Shown: positions 12,886 through 26,687, numbered from the stretch's first letter. The stretch: 64,000 nucleotides of DNA from Sipunculus nudus (GCA_026874595.1 CM049310.1:21798058-21862057), one strand, 5' to 3'. Made by a program: numbers and translations. Notes: generated by a model not told the origin, from the sequence alone.

Positions 12886-13047
12886 GTTTGCTTATTGGTA
12901 TTAAATTAAAGCTTCAATTAGATTTAGATTAAATTAAGGTATTTATTGACAAATTGAGTCTGAGTGGACGACAATCTTGCCACGAGGGGCCGCTTTGGTC
13001 TTGATGAACTTGAATCTCTCTGAAAAATGAAAGGGTGCATAACTTAT

Positions 13048-13123
13048 GAATTGATTGCCCAGTATGAATATATTTGGTCATACTTGCTTTCGTATTATAT
13101 GTCGGGTGGACAGTGGTCAGCCC
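13048..13123 (+). repeat. left arm of a 1.2-kb spaced inverted repeat
   Basis: The segment containing 'gcccagtatgaatatatttgg', 'tcatacttgctt' and 'gggtggacagtggtcagcc' is matched in inverted orientation at 14183-14260 with about 80% agreement by eye. The intervening 1.06 kb shows no coding sequence. Confidence 0.6.
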
Positions 13124-14182
13124 ACACTTAATATTTTCAAACTGAACGAATTAAGCAAATGTTGCAGCCACATTTTTTTCATATTACCTAAAATCAGTAA
13201 AGATTAAATGGTGATACAACTAACATATTATGCATAAGTTTGATGGTATTCTTATTAGGCCACTTTTTGAGAAGAAATGACATAACCCACCTTGATTTAA
13301 AAGTGGTTTCATTTGCCTTCAACAGTGGAAATTAGGTTAAAATCTATAAAAAATCTTTCTTTGATTTTATTTATATTTTATTTCTATCATGTTTTAATTT
13401 TCGATACCTCATGACCATCATGTTCATTTTAGTTTTGACGTAATTATTTCATAATCACGGTAAATAAGGGCTTTGAACTGTACTTTTTTTGATGAATTGT
13501 TTTCTTTTCTTTCAATTTTATGCTTTCAGTCATCCATTCATATTTGTTTTGTTTCGTTATATAGCGCTTCGGCTGTCATGTGACTGGGGTTTACCCATGC
13601 GCGCAAGAGGGGGATTCCAACCTTGACCGCACTGGATTGCAGTTTTTATCTGCATGTAAACGCAATGCATCATCTAGGCCGGGCAATGTGCTATGCGGCA
13701 TAACTTAACAGGGTAGCTCGTTCTACATGGTCACTTGGTCTGGCATAGTGTGAACGCAAGTTTTAATGTAGCCCGCTCCACATTTTTCTGGACCGGTCTG
13801 GCGCGCGCCACATTTTTTTAGTGTTAAAAAATGACGTGGTTAAAGTGGATTTTCTCATTTATTACCCTTTACATATAGAAAACTGAATGCATGCGACGGT
13901 ATAAAATTGAGTTAAAGCGCACCTAAAAGAATGTCATGGAACATGTTGCCAACATCATCATTGAGATAATAATCGGTTTTCTTTCTAAGTAAGAAAATAA
14001 AGGCATGTGTGAAACATTTTGAAACAAAAACGGTCGTAAACTAGTGGATAAACTTTTTGTTATTGAAAAGGAGGCTTTAATATAAAAAACGTTTGATACT
14101 CGTATACATGTATACCACCAGTTATAGCAATTTTTATCATTTTTCTCCAATATTAAAGTTCATAGCGCCCTTAGTGGCTGTA
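13124..14182. other. non-coding interior of an inverted repeat
   Basis: AT-rich, with no supported frame. It could be the body of a non-autonomous DNA transposon whose inner ends are the two arms, but no clear terminus or target duplication is visible. Confidence 0.4.
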
Positions 14183-14260
14183 GGCTGACCATTGTCCACC
14201 CAGACTATTTTTTGTAAGCAAGTATGACAAAATATATTCAAACTGGGCCATCGATTCATA
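14183..14260 (-). repeat. right arm of a 1.2-kb spaced inverted repeat
   Basis: Reverse complement counterpart of 13048-13123 ('ggctgaccattgtccaccc', 'aagcaagtatgaca', 'aatatattcaaactgggcc'). A further diverged fragment of the same family, 'gactgatcgttgtccac', follows at about 14336. Confidence 0.6.
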
Positions 14261-17010
14261 CGATATGAACCGGTTAATCTTTTCATATTAGTCTTCAGAG
14301 GGGTTTAAGTTCAAGTCCCTAAGCGCCCCCTAGTAGACTGATCGTTGTCCACTTGGACTAAAGTTGTCGATTAGAACCTTAGCTTTAATATGGTGCCAAA
14401 AAGTAAACTTTTGCATCAATTTGAAAACGACTGGTTGCCAGACCCCCCCCCCCCCCTCCCGCCCAACTAAGAAGTCCGGGAGGAGTCGAATTGAAATGGG
14501 ACTGCGCCTTGTTTTCTATTTTACTTTTTGCAATAAAAATGTTCCTGACAAATAGCAATAATTTATTGCGAATCCTGGCTGTTTGATGAAGCATTTCGTG
14601 TCAAGTTCAAATTTCTTGTTTTTGTTTACTGTTGGTAAGCTTGAGGCGCACCACCTGTTACAAAAATATACAAATACACTTTATCATAACTTTCGGTGTA
14701 TATAAGCATCGATCTTAGCACCTTCCCTATATCCATTTTTCTTAATCCATGTATACTTATGTGTAGTGACCGGTCAGACAGCTTGTATATTAACCTAGTA
14801 TGTTAATGTTGCGAACGACCCGTACATTTACGAATTTTTTTCATATACTGTTCACTAAAATTGATGAACCGTTGTGGTGTTCATGCGCACATGTACCACT
14901 AATAAAAAATAAGTGCAATTCTGTATCCTTTTTGCAACTTGGCAGATTGTAAATTGTTTTGTCTCGACAGGTAAATAATAAACAAATCACACAATTTATT
15001 TTTGTTTAAAGACTCAGTAAAACAATTGATACTTTGTGTGGCCTAAAGGATAACGTAAATGCATAGTTTGCGAGTATCGATTTCATATCGATTTTCTGTA
15101 TATACATTTACTAGCCACATTATTGTTATAGACAGCTGACACAGACTGACACACCGGACCTTTTGCTGTATCAAAGATACCGGCCCATCCCTAGCACAAG
15201 ACAATGAAGAATATGTTGGCTTATCTCTCTTGAAGCATCACAACAAAGAAAGTTGTCTTTGCTTGAAGTACCTTTGGGGGATTAAACCCTTAATGAGAGC
15301 CATTTTGTAAACCCCCTAAATACCATCATTTTAATGTTATTGATATCATCAAATGAGTGCCTTGGTACTTTATCATTCACATAAAAGCCATCAGTTGATT
15401 AACCTTATTCTAAATTATGTAAAGTTTACTGATATCTTTTGTTATGTCTGATATACAAATAATAAAACGTAAGTATAATAGAAAAAAAATGTTCCTTTCA
15501 TGTTTTCCATTGCAGACCTAATCATTATGAACAAAGGGGGTATCAAAGGATGACATTACAACAGTTGAAATTACAGAAACTAATGTAAAATTTCAACAAA
15601 AATCTGATAATAACGTTCCTGTCCTTGTATAAGTAATCTGGGAGGCAGGACAAGAGAAGATGGAGCACATTATATGTAAAACCCTATCAGCTCTGAAATA
15701 TACGAGATTACCGTAGCCCTGCTAGTCGTAAGAATGTTAATAATCAGAAAGTTCAAACAAATCTTGGAGCAACCTTACGGACATTTGTACTCTGGCACAG
15801 ACAGGCAAGGAGGAAATATGTCCTTGTTTACTATGGACTGGATCGAATATCTATTCTGCTTAAGTACATAAATGCTCGCCAGCAGACATTTGCATGCCAT
15901 TTTTAAACTGTTGTTACATAACGCAGAATAAAGTAAAGTTAAGTATTTGAAGCGGATGAACGTTTAATTTATTTATAAGTAATCTGTTAGAGGAAACTAC
16001 CACAGAGACATTAAGAAATCAAGATGCCCCCAAAGAACAGAACTGCTTGATGTCATCTCGTATGGGTATCTAGGGACACGATTAATGTATTTACTGCAAT
16101 ACCGCCTTTGTTTATCAACGCCATCTAGTTTTAAAACTGTACACTTTGGACAAAATAGATATTTCAATTATTTAAAATTTGCAATATACGGTTGAATGAA
16201 TCATAGTTTAGATAGTTTCGATGAAAAACGTCTATCTTGCAATCACTTCTGTTATATGAATGTCTTCGTTGAGATTAGGAAGCTGTTTTGAATAACGATT
16301 GAGACTTATTTTGAGATACCGCATTCAAGAACTGATCTGACTGAATTTTGGTAGGTAATATAGGTAATGGTACAACGCATATTCATTCTCTTGGAAAATT
16401 TCCCTTTATTTGCCTTTAATTGTATCCTGATAACCATACAAGATTGATTAATATGTTAAAATGCTGTACAATATTGAAGATTTAAAAAAGGAGGTTTTTT
16501 CGGACATTTGATCTGAATTTGGAAGGGTATGACTAAGGGTGGGGGGGGGGGGGGGTAATCGTGACTTCACTATCCCCGACCTTTCCCGCCCCCGACCAAC
16601 AAACTGAAAAAGTGATGTCAATCAATTGTGAAATATGTCAAAAGACTTTGATAACAATGATTTAAAAGACAATCTTTACCATGTTCATATATGATATCAA
16701 ACGTAAGACTGGACCACTGGAACTATTGTGGCCGACCACATTACATGCCAGTAGAATTCACTTAATCGCACTATTATTATCTTACGAGATAAGTACTGAC
16801 TATTACTGGTAATCAAGAGCGAAACAATTGTAATAGCTTGATTGAAGCATTAAAATTAAGAAAAAAAAACAGCTTACACATTCGATTTTTACTCCTTTCT
16901 TTAAATCCTATGTCGACAGAGTTTGCACCAGAGGGGTGAGCCGGCTGGTAATCTATAGCCACGAAACAGATCTGTAGTAAATGAGGTAAAACTAACTGTA
17001 TACGATAAAT
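14261..17010. other. no gene; poly-C and poly-G runs only
   Basis: AT-rich non-coding DNA with a C run at 14443-14456 and a G run at 16541-16555. I see no other structure. Confidence 0.55.
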
Positions 17011-17044
<34 letters not shown>

Positions 17045-17052
17045 TGTGTGTG

Positions 17053-17084
<32 letters not shown>

Positions 17085-17085
17085 C
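17011..17085. repeat. (TA)n/(TG)n microsatellite
   Basis: TA units interrupted by a short TG block at about 17045-17053, giving overlapping artefact frames on both strands. Confidence 0.95.
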
Positions 17086-18197
17086 ACCAATTTTCCACTC
17101 CTTTAAAGGTATGGATCTGCACCTTAAAGGTAGGATTCATTTAATGAATGTGTTTAATGAAACTGGAAAAAAAACCGTCTCAGTTTTATTCGGATCGTTC
17201 ACATATATTTCTCTTCCTTTAGGAAATATGTCTACGTTTGGCATTTGGTTTTCTTCGTAGCGGTTTTGTTCTTTGTACTTCTCTTTGTTCGACGGGATGC
17301 CTTAGACAGGTCTTAATACACGAACACAAAAGAACTAGTCTGAACGGAAAAATACGGATCAAAATGTCACTGATGTAACACAAGATACCCTGATAACAAA
17401 ACGGTGCTTTCTTTGGCTTTTCCAAGAAATCTTTTATGGCGCTGCTATTATAATTCCTCTTTTTCCAAGGAAGATACATGGCACGCGCTCTCTCTTAAAG
17501 TTCACCCCTGACTCCAGCAGATTTAATACGTATGTCTAGACTAAGTAAACATTGCATGCAACATTAAATATACCTTGAATGACAAGAAGCAATATTTATC
17601 TTCAGGTTTATATTTTTTATGCCTATGATTCCTTGGCGTTCCCGAATGAGATCACTAAAGAGTAAAACTTTGAAATGAATTGCTAATCGTTTAGTATCCA
17701 GAAATAATACAATTGGAAAAATCGAAAAGGTTCCAGGCATTTTCATGACAAAAGGTCATCTCAGGTACTTCTAATAGACGAATACCTTAAATGTTTCAAT
17801 TATGTTGATCTCAGAACTCTACAAACAAGCCCTGCAACAAAAGCAACAGATAAACATTATTTTCCGTGTTTTTCATGTGCCTTCTTGCGGACACAGCAAA
17901 AACAATTCTACGCTGTCCGTTTCTTTCTTATGCCTTCTCTGCATACAGCAACAACAGCAGAAAAAATGGCCCTCCGTGTCTTTATTATGACATCTCTGTA
18001 GCAACAGAAGTGGCTGTCGGTATCTTATGCATGTGCAAGATCGGACCCCTGGTCACTTGTTATGTAATACAGACACACTCATACAAAGAACCAAAGCCAC
18101 GTATATACCAGGAGGAAGTACTTGTGTACTGGGATGGTTGCTGGGATTTTTTTTATTCAGCCGAAATGAACGTATAGCATGATATAATACATATTTA
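17086..18197. other. no gene; degenerate CAG/CAA-rich tandem units near 17.8-18.0 kb
   Basis: Between about 17830 and 18010, 'cagcaacaacagcag'-like words alternate with 'ccgtgtctttattatgacatc'-like words at roughly 60-base spacing, suggesting a decayed tandem repeat. Nothing else is recognisable. Confidence 0.35.
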
Positions 18198-18722
18198 GCC
18201 GATCTCCCATTAAACGATTTTCTTTTGCCGGCCAGTTTTTTTTAATCGACCGGAAAAATTTCGCTCATTTACCGATATTTCGTGCAGATTGCGAGATTTT
18301 TCCGATCATTTTGGTAACTTCTGATTTCAAGAAGGAAATTTAACAAGAAGATAACAAGAAGGAAAGATAGGTTGTAAATCAGAAGAAGATTTGTTTTCGG
18401 TTCCGTCATCATATCTACCGAATTTTCAAGCCGGATACAAAAAAAATCCTTGATATTTATATTGATAAAATCCTAGAAAATGACCTCCCATCTACCGATT
18501 TTTTTTTGTCTGCCGATTTTTTTTAACCAGACGGATAAATCTACAAGTCTTCACGGCCGGTCAATGCCCGCAACTTACCGATTTTTCTCCTGTCATTTTG
18601 GTCACTTCTAATTTCGTCGCCAGCGATACCGGGGCCAGAAATGATAAAAAGAAGGAAACGTAGGTTGTAAATCAGAAGATTTGTTTCCGGTTCCGTTATC
18701 ACATCTAACAAATTTGATGGAT
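18198..18722 (+). repeat. two-unit direct duplication, about 280 bp period
   Basis: The words 'gatctcccattaaacgattt', 'ttttggtaacttctgatttc', 'aggttgtaaatcagaag', 'gtttt(c)cggttccgt' and 'atcacatctac'-like ends occur in the same order at 18198-18440 and again at 18478-18722. The copies differ by substitutions and small indels, so the duplication is old. It lies just upstream of the candidate exon at 18779. Confidence 0.7.
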
Positions 18723-18778
18723 GTCTTATTGACTGAGAGAAGGTTGTACAATTTGATACACTGAACCTGTCCTTCCAG

Positions 18779-18868
18779 AGAGTTTTGAGGCCTATTACCA
18801 AAATTGGTCAGGTCGCTGACACAAAACCAAATGACGATGCAGAAGATGATTCAGACACTGATTCTTAA
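18779..18868 (+). CDS. candidate 3'-terminal exon with acidic Asp/Ser tail (hypothetical)
   Basis: A good splice-acceptor-like stretch, 'ctgtccttccag', ends at 18778. The following frame gives 29 residues beginning RVLRPITKIGQVAD and ending in the acidic tail DDAEDDSDTDS before a TAA at 18866-18868. An acidic, serine-containing C-terminus is common in real eukaryotic proteins, and base composition changes to AT-rich sequence after the stop, as expected of a 3' untranslated region. I do not recognise the protein and cannot find matching upstream exons. No AATAAA signal is obvious nearby. It may be a chance frame. Confidence 0.25.
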   Translation, partial: RVLRPITKIGQVADTKPNDDAEDDSDTDS

Positions 18869-19743
18869 TAATGATGAAGATTTCAACTTCACTGATGTAT
18901 TCGAAAAGAAAAGTGCAATACTCTAAAACTACTTACCAGCACTTCTATTTTATATGATAAAAATGTGACATGACACAGTAAAAATCCATACAGGCTTCTG
19001 GTAGGAATATTTTCATGGTGGTTAGAATTGTAAGTGTAAAGTATTTGAAAAATATAAATTGAGCATCAATATTCTCTCAGGAAGGACAGGTTAGTTTGAT
19101 TAAATCACTGCTAAGAAACATGTAAATATGTCCTTCTGTAAGTAGAAGAGTATATAATCATTTATACTGTATTTTGTGTGGAGTTGATGGAACATGTCTC
19201 TGCCCTACAATAATGTTGGTAAATGTTATACATGTTTATATATGACTGTAAAATTCTTTTCTTTAAACTTGTCTATCTCTTTATATCTTTATATCCGTGA
19301 CTATTTTGGGTGTTTTTATGAATTTCTTACCCACGACAATTATATTTGCCCGATCAATTGTTAATTTTAGGATTTATATTTTGGCGGCCATACTGGAAAA
19401 AGCCCCCTGGTGTAGATATTGCAGACCCTCGCGCTAGAAGTCGTTTCTATTCAAACCTCTACCAGTTAGGGATATGGGAATGGCTTGGATTACTTATCAC
19501 AATGGTCCAGCTTCAAAATCAAAATTCATCACAATCCAAGAAAACCGCCTTCTTTTCTACATAGAACACACGCATGCTTACCAGATGTTACTTATTTCAT
19601 GAAGTCCGTATCACAAAAAATACTTGATGTGGTCGGAAAATGGCCCTTAGAGGGCCCCGCATTTCTAGTAGTGCTGGACTAGTTTATATTTGGAAAAAAA
19701 GTTTAGTTTATAGTTATGGTTATTACCAATCACTGATTGTACT
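18869..19743. other. no recognisable feature
   Basis: AT-rich non-coding sequence; possibly 3' untranslated region if the exon at 18779 is real. Confidence 0.45.
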
Positions 19744-20420
19744 CTGGCGGCTGTATTTGATATTGGACGGTTTGTAATTAAAAAAGGATGGAGGTCTCAT
19801 ACAGACCAATCATCCCTGTAAATTCGACAAAGATCAAAGCTATTTTGTTTGTGAAAATGTGTGCGACAGGAAATCTCTGATTTATGTCTGTTTGTCATAG
19901 CGTGCGAGACAGAAAATCTCCGTTTGTCTTCCTGGTGGCCATATTTGATTTTGAGCAGGTCTGTGATTCAATAGGGATGGAGTCCTCATAGGCGTAAATC
20001 ATCCCTGTGAATTAAAAAAAAAAAGACCAAAAGAATTTTGTTTGTGAAAATGTTTGCAAGAGAAAATCTGTGATCGTGGTCTGGCCACTATATTGATTTT
20101 CCGACGGTCTGTGGTTTGATAGAGATGGAGTCCAAAAAGAATCATCCCTGTGAATTTTAGAAAGATCAAGCATGTTCTTGTTGAGATATCGCGTGCTAAA
20201 GAAATTCACCGATTTCTCTGTGGTAGCCATATTTGAATTCCGACAGGTCTGTTATTCGACAGGTCTGGAGCCCTCATAGAAAAGGATCAAGCATGTTCTT
20301 GTTGAGATATCGCGCGAAAGAAAGCGTCACTGACGGAAGGACAGAAGGATGCATGGACGGTAGGACGGCCGGACTGACACGGTGATCGCTATAGGGCGGG
20401 GCTTAATTACCTGCATATTA
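19744..20420 (+). repeat. degenerate tandem array of 140-190 bp units ending in 'gacgg' words
   Basis: Four units begin near 19744, 19932, 20081 and 20221 with 'tggtggccatatttgatttt'-like words. They continue with 'aggtctgtgattc', 'gatggagtcctcata', 'atcatccctgtgaatt' and 'aagatcaag...tttgtttgtg'. The array ends in 'gacggtaggacggccgg' and 'gatcgctatag', the same terminal signature as the repeat at 48126-48340. Confidence 0.7.
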
Positions 20421-23400
20421 TTTGCCTTGAAACAACTGTTTTCCACTATGTTTCAATGGCCTGTATCTGCTGTATTCATACCTACATCATTGGTGGATTA
20501 AGAAGCCCCAGTGCATTGTGGCAGAAATATTTGCTAAGCCCACAATCCCTATACAGAGTCGTATTCTTTTGAGATTGATAAATAGAAATTTAGGCATCCT
20601 TCAGCTGTTTACTTTCAAGTTAAATTTTTTTTCAGTTTCTAAAAGGATTACTAGATTAGATCAGAATTACTAAAAAATCTACTTTACATCAAATATGATA
20701 AATGACCTACATGAGGCATTCAAAGAGAGATTCCATTTTATAAACAGTGCTGAAAAATGTGAAGAATGCCTGAAATCTTGGAAAAGGGCGCAATAATTGG
20801 TTCAAATTAACATAATTAAATGGTGAAATTATATTCAAGGTAAGGATTCTCCTAATATTCTTATCTCTTTCATTTGAAAACATAAACTTTTATTTAAAAA
20901 AAATGGACAACAAGGTGTATTGAAACATTTTAAAATATTCATAGTGACTAGCACTTCTAGGACTGTAAAAATGCTGTTTTTCTTAATCAAGTACTTCTAA
21001 GACATTAAAAATGCTTTTTTTCTTGGTCAAGTTCCTATGTTTAAATGTGTGTGGTATCTCAAAGCTACTCAGTTGACACTGCTATCATACAAAAATCAAA
21101 ACCACATAATATTAGACTGCTAATGATAACATTAAAAATTTGCTCCCTAGGTGGTACCGGTAACCCCCTATGGCTCATGGACTAATGTGACGTGTCCTAG
21201 TGGATCAGATTTAACTAGTTTCAAAGCCAGCCACTGTCAGGGTGAATGATAAAATGTAAATATATATATTCACTTTAATCAGCTGCCATGACTTCCAATA
21301 TCAATATATTTTCTAATAATGTTCTTGCAATCAGTTTTTTATAATAAAATTCTCTTATTTTAGTCATTATATTTGATAATCTTACATCTTGTATTTCTTC
21401 TCGAACTAAACTCATTATACTTTTAAATTATCGCATGAAAATCGTGTAATCGCATAAGCTGATAAACCACTACAATACATCGGACCAATCTTTTAAAGTA
21501 TGATGAATTGCAAAAAAACGTATCGAATATCCATTAATAAGGCACAGGCGTTTTATTTGGCCAACTACTAATAACAACTGTAATTACAAAGTGTCAGAAA
21601 GAGATTATAAGCAAAATATACATACTAGATAAGTCTGGTTAATGTTTTATTATTTACCATCATTAATTAAGACTAGTTAGTAAAGCCATGGGATTTTAAA
21701 TCAGTATATATGGTTAAGGAAAGACTAACAGTTAAGATGAAAACTAGAAATAAACGACTAAAACTCGAGTTCACACTGGGGTCATTTTATTTCCTTTTTT
21801 ATTTTGTAAGCAGGATTTAAAATTCGTCAAACACGACAACCCATCTTAAAAGCTATCGTGACAGGTCAGATGTTCATAAAACAGTTTTCATTGATTCACA
21901 AACTATCAGTTTATGGAGATGGGCTAAGAAAAAACATATGTTAGGTAATGACCAAATATGAGTTTATTTTTAGGGCTAAGACGCTCATATATCTACAACT
22001 GGCTACGTAAAAGGGAAAGGTATAAAATCACATTCATATGATTTATGAATATGTTTTAAATAATCTTTTATTTCTGGCCTAAGGATAAGTATCAGATTGC
22101 AATCATACACCGAAACTGGAAATGAAACACCGAAAATTGTTGAATATTAAGAAATATTCCTCGGGAATATTTGTATTTCCACTGACAGAATACTACGAAA
22201 CAAACAAGTTCATTAGCTGCCATGCATCAATCTGTTTCTTAGATTATTAGACACTGAATGATGTCAAGCCGGAACAATTCAATGTACAAGCTATAAACCT
22301 ACCGTTCCCCACCAGCTTTGAGAGTAGTACAACATGTTGCCTCTGATCTCTCGCGCATTCTGTGCATGCAAAGAAAAAAAACCTGGAGCTTGTGTTCCTT
22401 GCTTTATAAATATAAAATAAATATAGTATTTCTATGAATTCTCTGTCCCTACTGAAACTGGTCTAATAACATGTGACAGCTCAGCATAATCTGGCTATTT
22501 TCTAGCATTCGCTCTGAGTTGTGATTCACTGCTGCGTGTTTAGACGTATTACATCGTCCTGTTTGAGGGAGCTGACAAGTGTCTCCTGTCATGCAAAGAA
22601 AAGGAGGCTCGCTCTCAGCAGTCAAATAAAAGAGAAGGGTAATGAAAAATGAGTGTTGTTTTAATTTTTAAAAAGAGATCAACCAGCAGGCCAGAAAAAA
22701 AATTCTGTCTAATAATTTGAGGACATATGGATATTTCCTGAACTTCAAAACTGCTGCTGCATAAAAAACGGAGGCCTGATTATAGGACAGTTTTTCAAAA
22801 TGTTTTTCTGTTGCTAAAACATTAGTGGAGCATAATATACCATTATTTTTATATTATCAGTAATTAGACTAATCATTAACAGACAAGTCGCCAATAACAC
22901 CCCGCCAGATTCCTATCAGGTTTCTATTTTTCTATTACCGATGGACATGTTACGTGTGTGGTGCGTCAAAGTAATTGGTTTTCCAGAATATAATTTGTGT
23001 GTATATGGGTTATGTATAAATTAAACCTAAAAGGAAAGGAAAGAAAGGGTAATGTCAAATGTAATTCGTCGGGTTTTAGAAATTATCTGTAATAAAATCT
23101 GAAACACGGGTCTGATGCCTCATTTGGAGATAATCAGCTTAATTCGTCTGGATGAAATATTAAACAATGTTCATTTTATGAGTCAGACCGAGCTATCTAA
23201 AATGATAAGTTTTGATCATTCTCACGTTACACATATCATCCGTCCAGTTTAAACAGTCAGCCACATATTGTCACTTTTCGTACCACAAGGCCATGGTCAA
23301 GTTGTTTTCTGAGCCCTTTATGTCTAAACTTTCCTGCAATCCTGAGGAATATAGTGTGTGAGGAACTGGGCCACTTTGCTGATTACGTTTTGCTGATTCT

Positions 23401-26400
23401 ATTTCTTGTCTCTGTCTGCTGCAAAGGGCCATCGTGGACTAAATTACTTTATATTAAAAGAAGCAGGAAGTCATTTCCAGTGTGTTGGTGGCCGTAAATG
23501 ATGCCTTCACGGTTTATTAGTCAGAATTATTGACCTACAATCTTGCTAGAAAGGTCAGGGTCTTGGTAAGAATATTTGGCTTGCGCATGTGCCGTCTGAA
23601 GATGAGCCATGTTTTACCTGTGTATTCCTGCTCAGTTCCTGCACTTCTTTTACGTTCATTCAGAGACTACATATTTTCCTTATTCAAACTTGATGATTTA
23701 TCCGCACACCCTGCTTAGGACATCCCAGATGACCTATATTTACCTCATTTAACGGTTTATCAGCCCAGTATTACTTATAATTATTAATTGTACAATATCA
23801 TTGAATAATTATGTTACATTATCGGAAAATAATATGGTATGACTGACAATCACAAGTGAAAAAAAATCAATATTTGAGCGTCTGCTTCTATTAATTTAAT
23901 AATTATTAAATAAGATGGGATTAGTATTGATAGAAGCACAGCTAAAAATCTTGTTTTTTTTTAGATTCTCTTGCATATTACTTGTTTCCACATTAGTCGC
24001 ACATCACTAAACTGTTGGATTAAGGTTCACAGCTGGATTACGAGTAACAGTTTTCTACCTTTACGTACTTCTGCACAAATCCACTCTCATTACGAGCGGA
24101 TCCAGGTTTTAGGAAAAGGAGAGCTCCCACCCACGAGGACTAAAGACAAAACCTAAAAAAATTCCTCAGATAGGGTAAAAGGAGTTCCAGGCCACAAATA
24201 TTGGTCTCGAACCCTTAAGAAAGGTTGCAGCAGCTTTCAAAATATGCTCATAAAGATTATTTGTCCAAATGCAACAACTGTTACACCTCCATTTGCGGCT
24301 GTTCTCTCACATGCATGCAATCGTGAAGGTGACGACAATTTAAAAAATTAATATGAATTAACAAATATATGAATAAATGAAAATTGAATTAAGATGTCTT
24401 ATGTCATGGAGAAGTGGTGAATTGGAAATATTTGCGTATGAAGCCATTGTTAATTAGATATGTGCAATAAATGAATATTTGTGACTGAAAGAAGAAGTGG
24501 CCCGTAGACAATGACACTCGGTTGACTACTACAGTTCATAGCACATGCATATAGGTCACAATGGCCTAATTTGGTGTTTTCAGCACAGTTAACGATAAAA
24601 TGTATGCATATTAGATTTAAAAATCAAAGGTCTGATGGTAATGATTTGTTCCCTGATTAGCACAAGACAGCTGTAGTCTGTCTGCTCAGAGAGGTACAGG
24701 GAACATACATATTTAAGTTAACACAGGAATGAAATAACTGCAATAGGCGAAATTGCATAATCTGCGATTACTTTCCATTAGTATTCATTCCATTCTGCTT
24801 ACTCTATGCGATATATAGCTTTCACATGAAAGTTAAAGGGTTATATTTTCTTTCATTAGAAAAAAGAAGCGGAAAAGGCCAAACGAAATACAGAAAGTGG
24901 CGCCACCTGCAGCTTACATCGACATACCAGTGACACATTCAGCATACCCCATAGAATTTTGAGCTCATGGATCTGTAGGTCAGTTTCTGCTTTATTGGGT
25001 AGCAGACAAACCAATATAAACAATAAAATGTGACCAATGTTATCCGTTCCGTGAAGTCACCATTTAAAAAATATTCAGCTCACCTCAAACTCATTTAATT
25101 GCCTTTTCTTTGATGAAAAGATAAAAACATTATTTAAAGATAAGGATTATTTTCGCTTTCGCACTCAGAAAAGGTGGATTTTAGGTTAATATAGGTGGTG
25201 GCACATGCATAACACATACATGTACCACTGTCATGATCAATATATCTGTTATTTTTGGCTAATTTTTAGCTGTCGTTCCCGAGATAATTGGTGACATATA
25301 TAACATTATGACTGCATGCTTCTGCTTAATATCAAATGTTCTCCGAAAAGCGATAGTGGAATTCTAAGTTTTCAGTTTTAACGGTTACTATATGTGTTGT
25401 AACAACGGGCTGGCGTACGGACAAGATGGCGATTGGATGGACAGACAACGGATAAAGGCCCATCACTTTATGACTCTCAGGAAGGTGAGCTCTAAATGTT
25501 CTTGGTCGTATTAAGATCAACTTAAATTCTACCTACATGCGTTACTGTTAGATAATCAGCATCCACAGACACTGAAACGGCTTACATAGGGAAACAAATA
25601 CGACTCCATGATGGTCGTTGGGGATTCAATAGAACCTCATTCGTCATACATTTCCGGTTTGTTTTTGACAAAAACCTCTTTAGCCGACTGTTGATTATTC
25701 CCCAAACGATGTCGTCGTCTGGCTGACACTGACGAGTCTGATGACTGTTGTAGAAGATCCATGCTTTTCACATTTATTCTCTTCTGTTTTTGTTCTATAT
25801 GAGCAACCAGGTAACTTCAATAAACTCTATATGAGCATAATATATTTAAGGCCCCTATGCTAAGCGAGAACACGATAGTAATCATCCTGTCCGTCTGTCT
25901 GTCTATAAGTTTGTCCTCGGATGACAACTCTAATTTATTTTGACCGATTGGAGTCATAACTCACATACATATGACCTATCGATTTTTGAGTCAGGTCTCA
26001 TTTGAAAGTTATTTTCTCAACCTACCCATATGTTTATTTTCCCTCCATTATTATACCCCTCAGTGGAGACATGTTGTTTTCAGCGCCATCGTCTGTGTCA
26101 GTCGTCGTCGTCGTCTGTAGGATATTCTGTGATCGCGATAACTTTTGAAGGTCCGCATATTTCCTCCTGAAATTGAAACACAAATTGTTTCTACTAGCAT
26201 CCCAGACGAGCTCCAGGGCCTTGAGCTACAACATTATGAGCTTCAGGGCCAAATCTTCCGAAATGTAAAATACATGTGAATCCCATGACTTTTAAAGTAT
26301 TATATCTTCTGTCCTAAAATTTGACACATGACTTGTTTCCACTGTGTTCTTAGACGAAAACTGGTGACCTTATCCAGGAGACACGATGTCAAATAAGCCG

Positions 26401-26489
26401 AATCATAATTCTTCGTCCTAAGATTTCTTGTGAACGCAATAAAATAGTAATATATATGAACAAAAGTGGCAAGTCGAGAAATTTGACAA
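20421..26489. other. 6 kb with no supported gene
   Basis: AT-rich DNA throughout. Short frames at 23.5, 23.9 and 25.3 kb have no recognisable motif. Around 26045-26300 the words 'cagcgccatcgtctgtgtc', 'gtcgtcgtcgtc' and 'gatcgcgataacttttgaa' look like the 3' part of a common invertebrate interspersed repeat, but I see no second copy here. Confidence 0.5.
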
Positions 26490-26662
26490 GGGGGGGGGGG
26501 GGGGCGGCTATTATTGAGAAGGTTACATTTTTTTGTTTAAATTAAATATATACATATATTGTATTCAGTGCATGAAAAGTAGAAATATTTTTTATCACGT
26601 CTATTCCACCTTATCCATCTATTGTAATAATATGTAGATGGAGAGGGGGAGGGGGGGGGGGG
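26490..26662. repeat. two poly-G runs
   Basis: G runs lie at 26490-26504 and 26651-26662, separated by AT-rich sequence. Confidence 0.85.
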
Positions 26663-26687
26663 CTATGTTAACAGGAGGAAGGCTTTA

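Noticed and set aside
19744-20420. Regularly spaced direct repeats considered as a CRISPR-like array
   Set aside because: Units are 140-190 bp, diverged and without unique spacers, in eukaryotic DNA; a tandem or interspersed repeat explains them.
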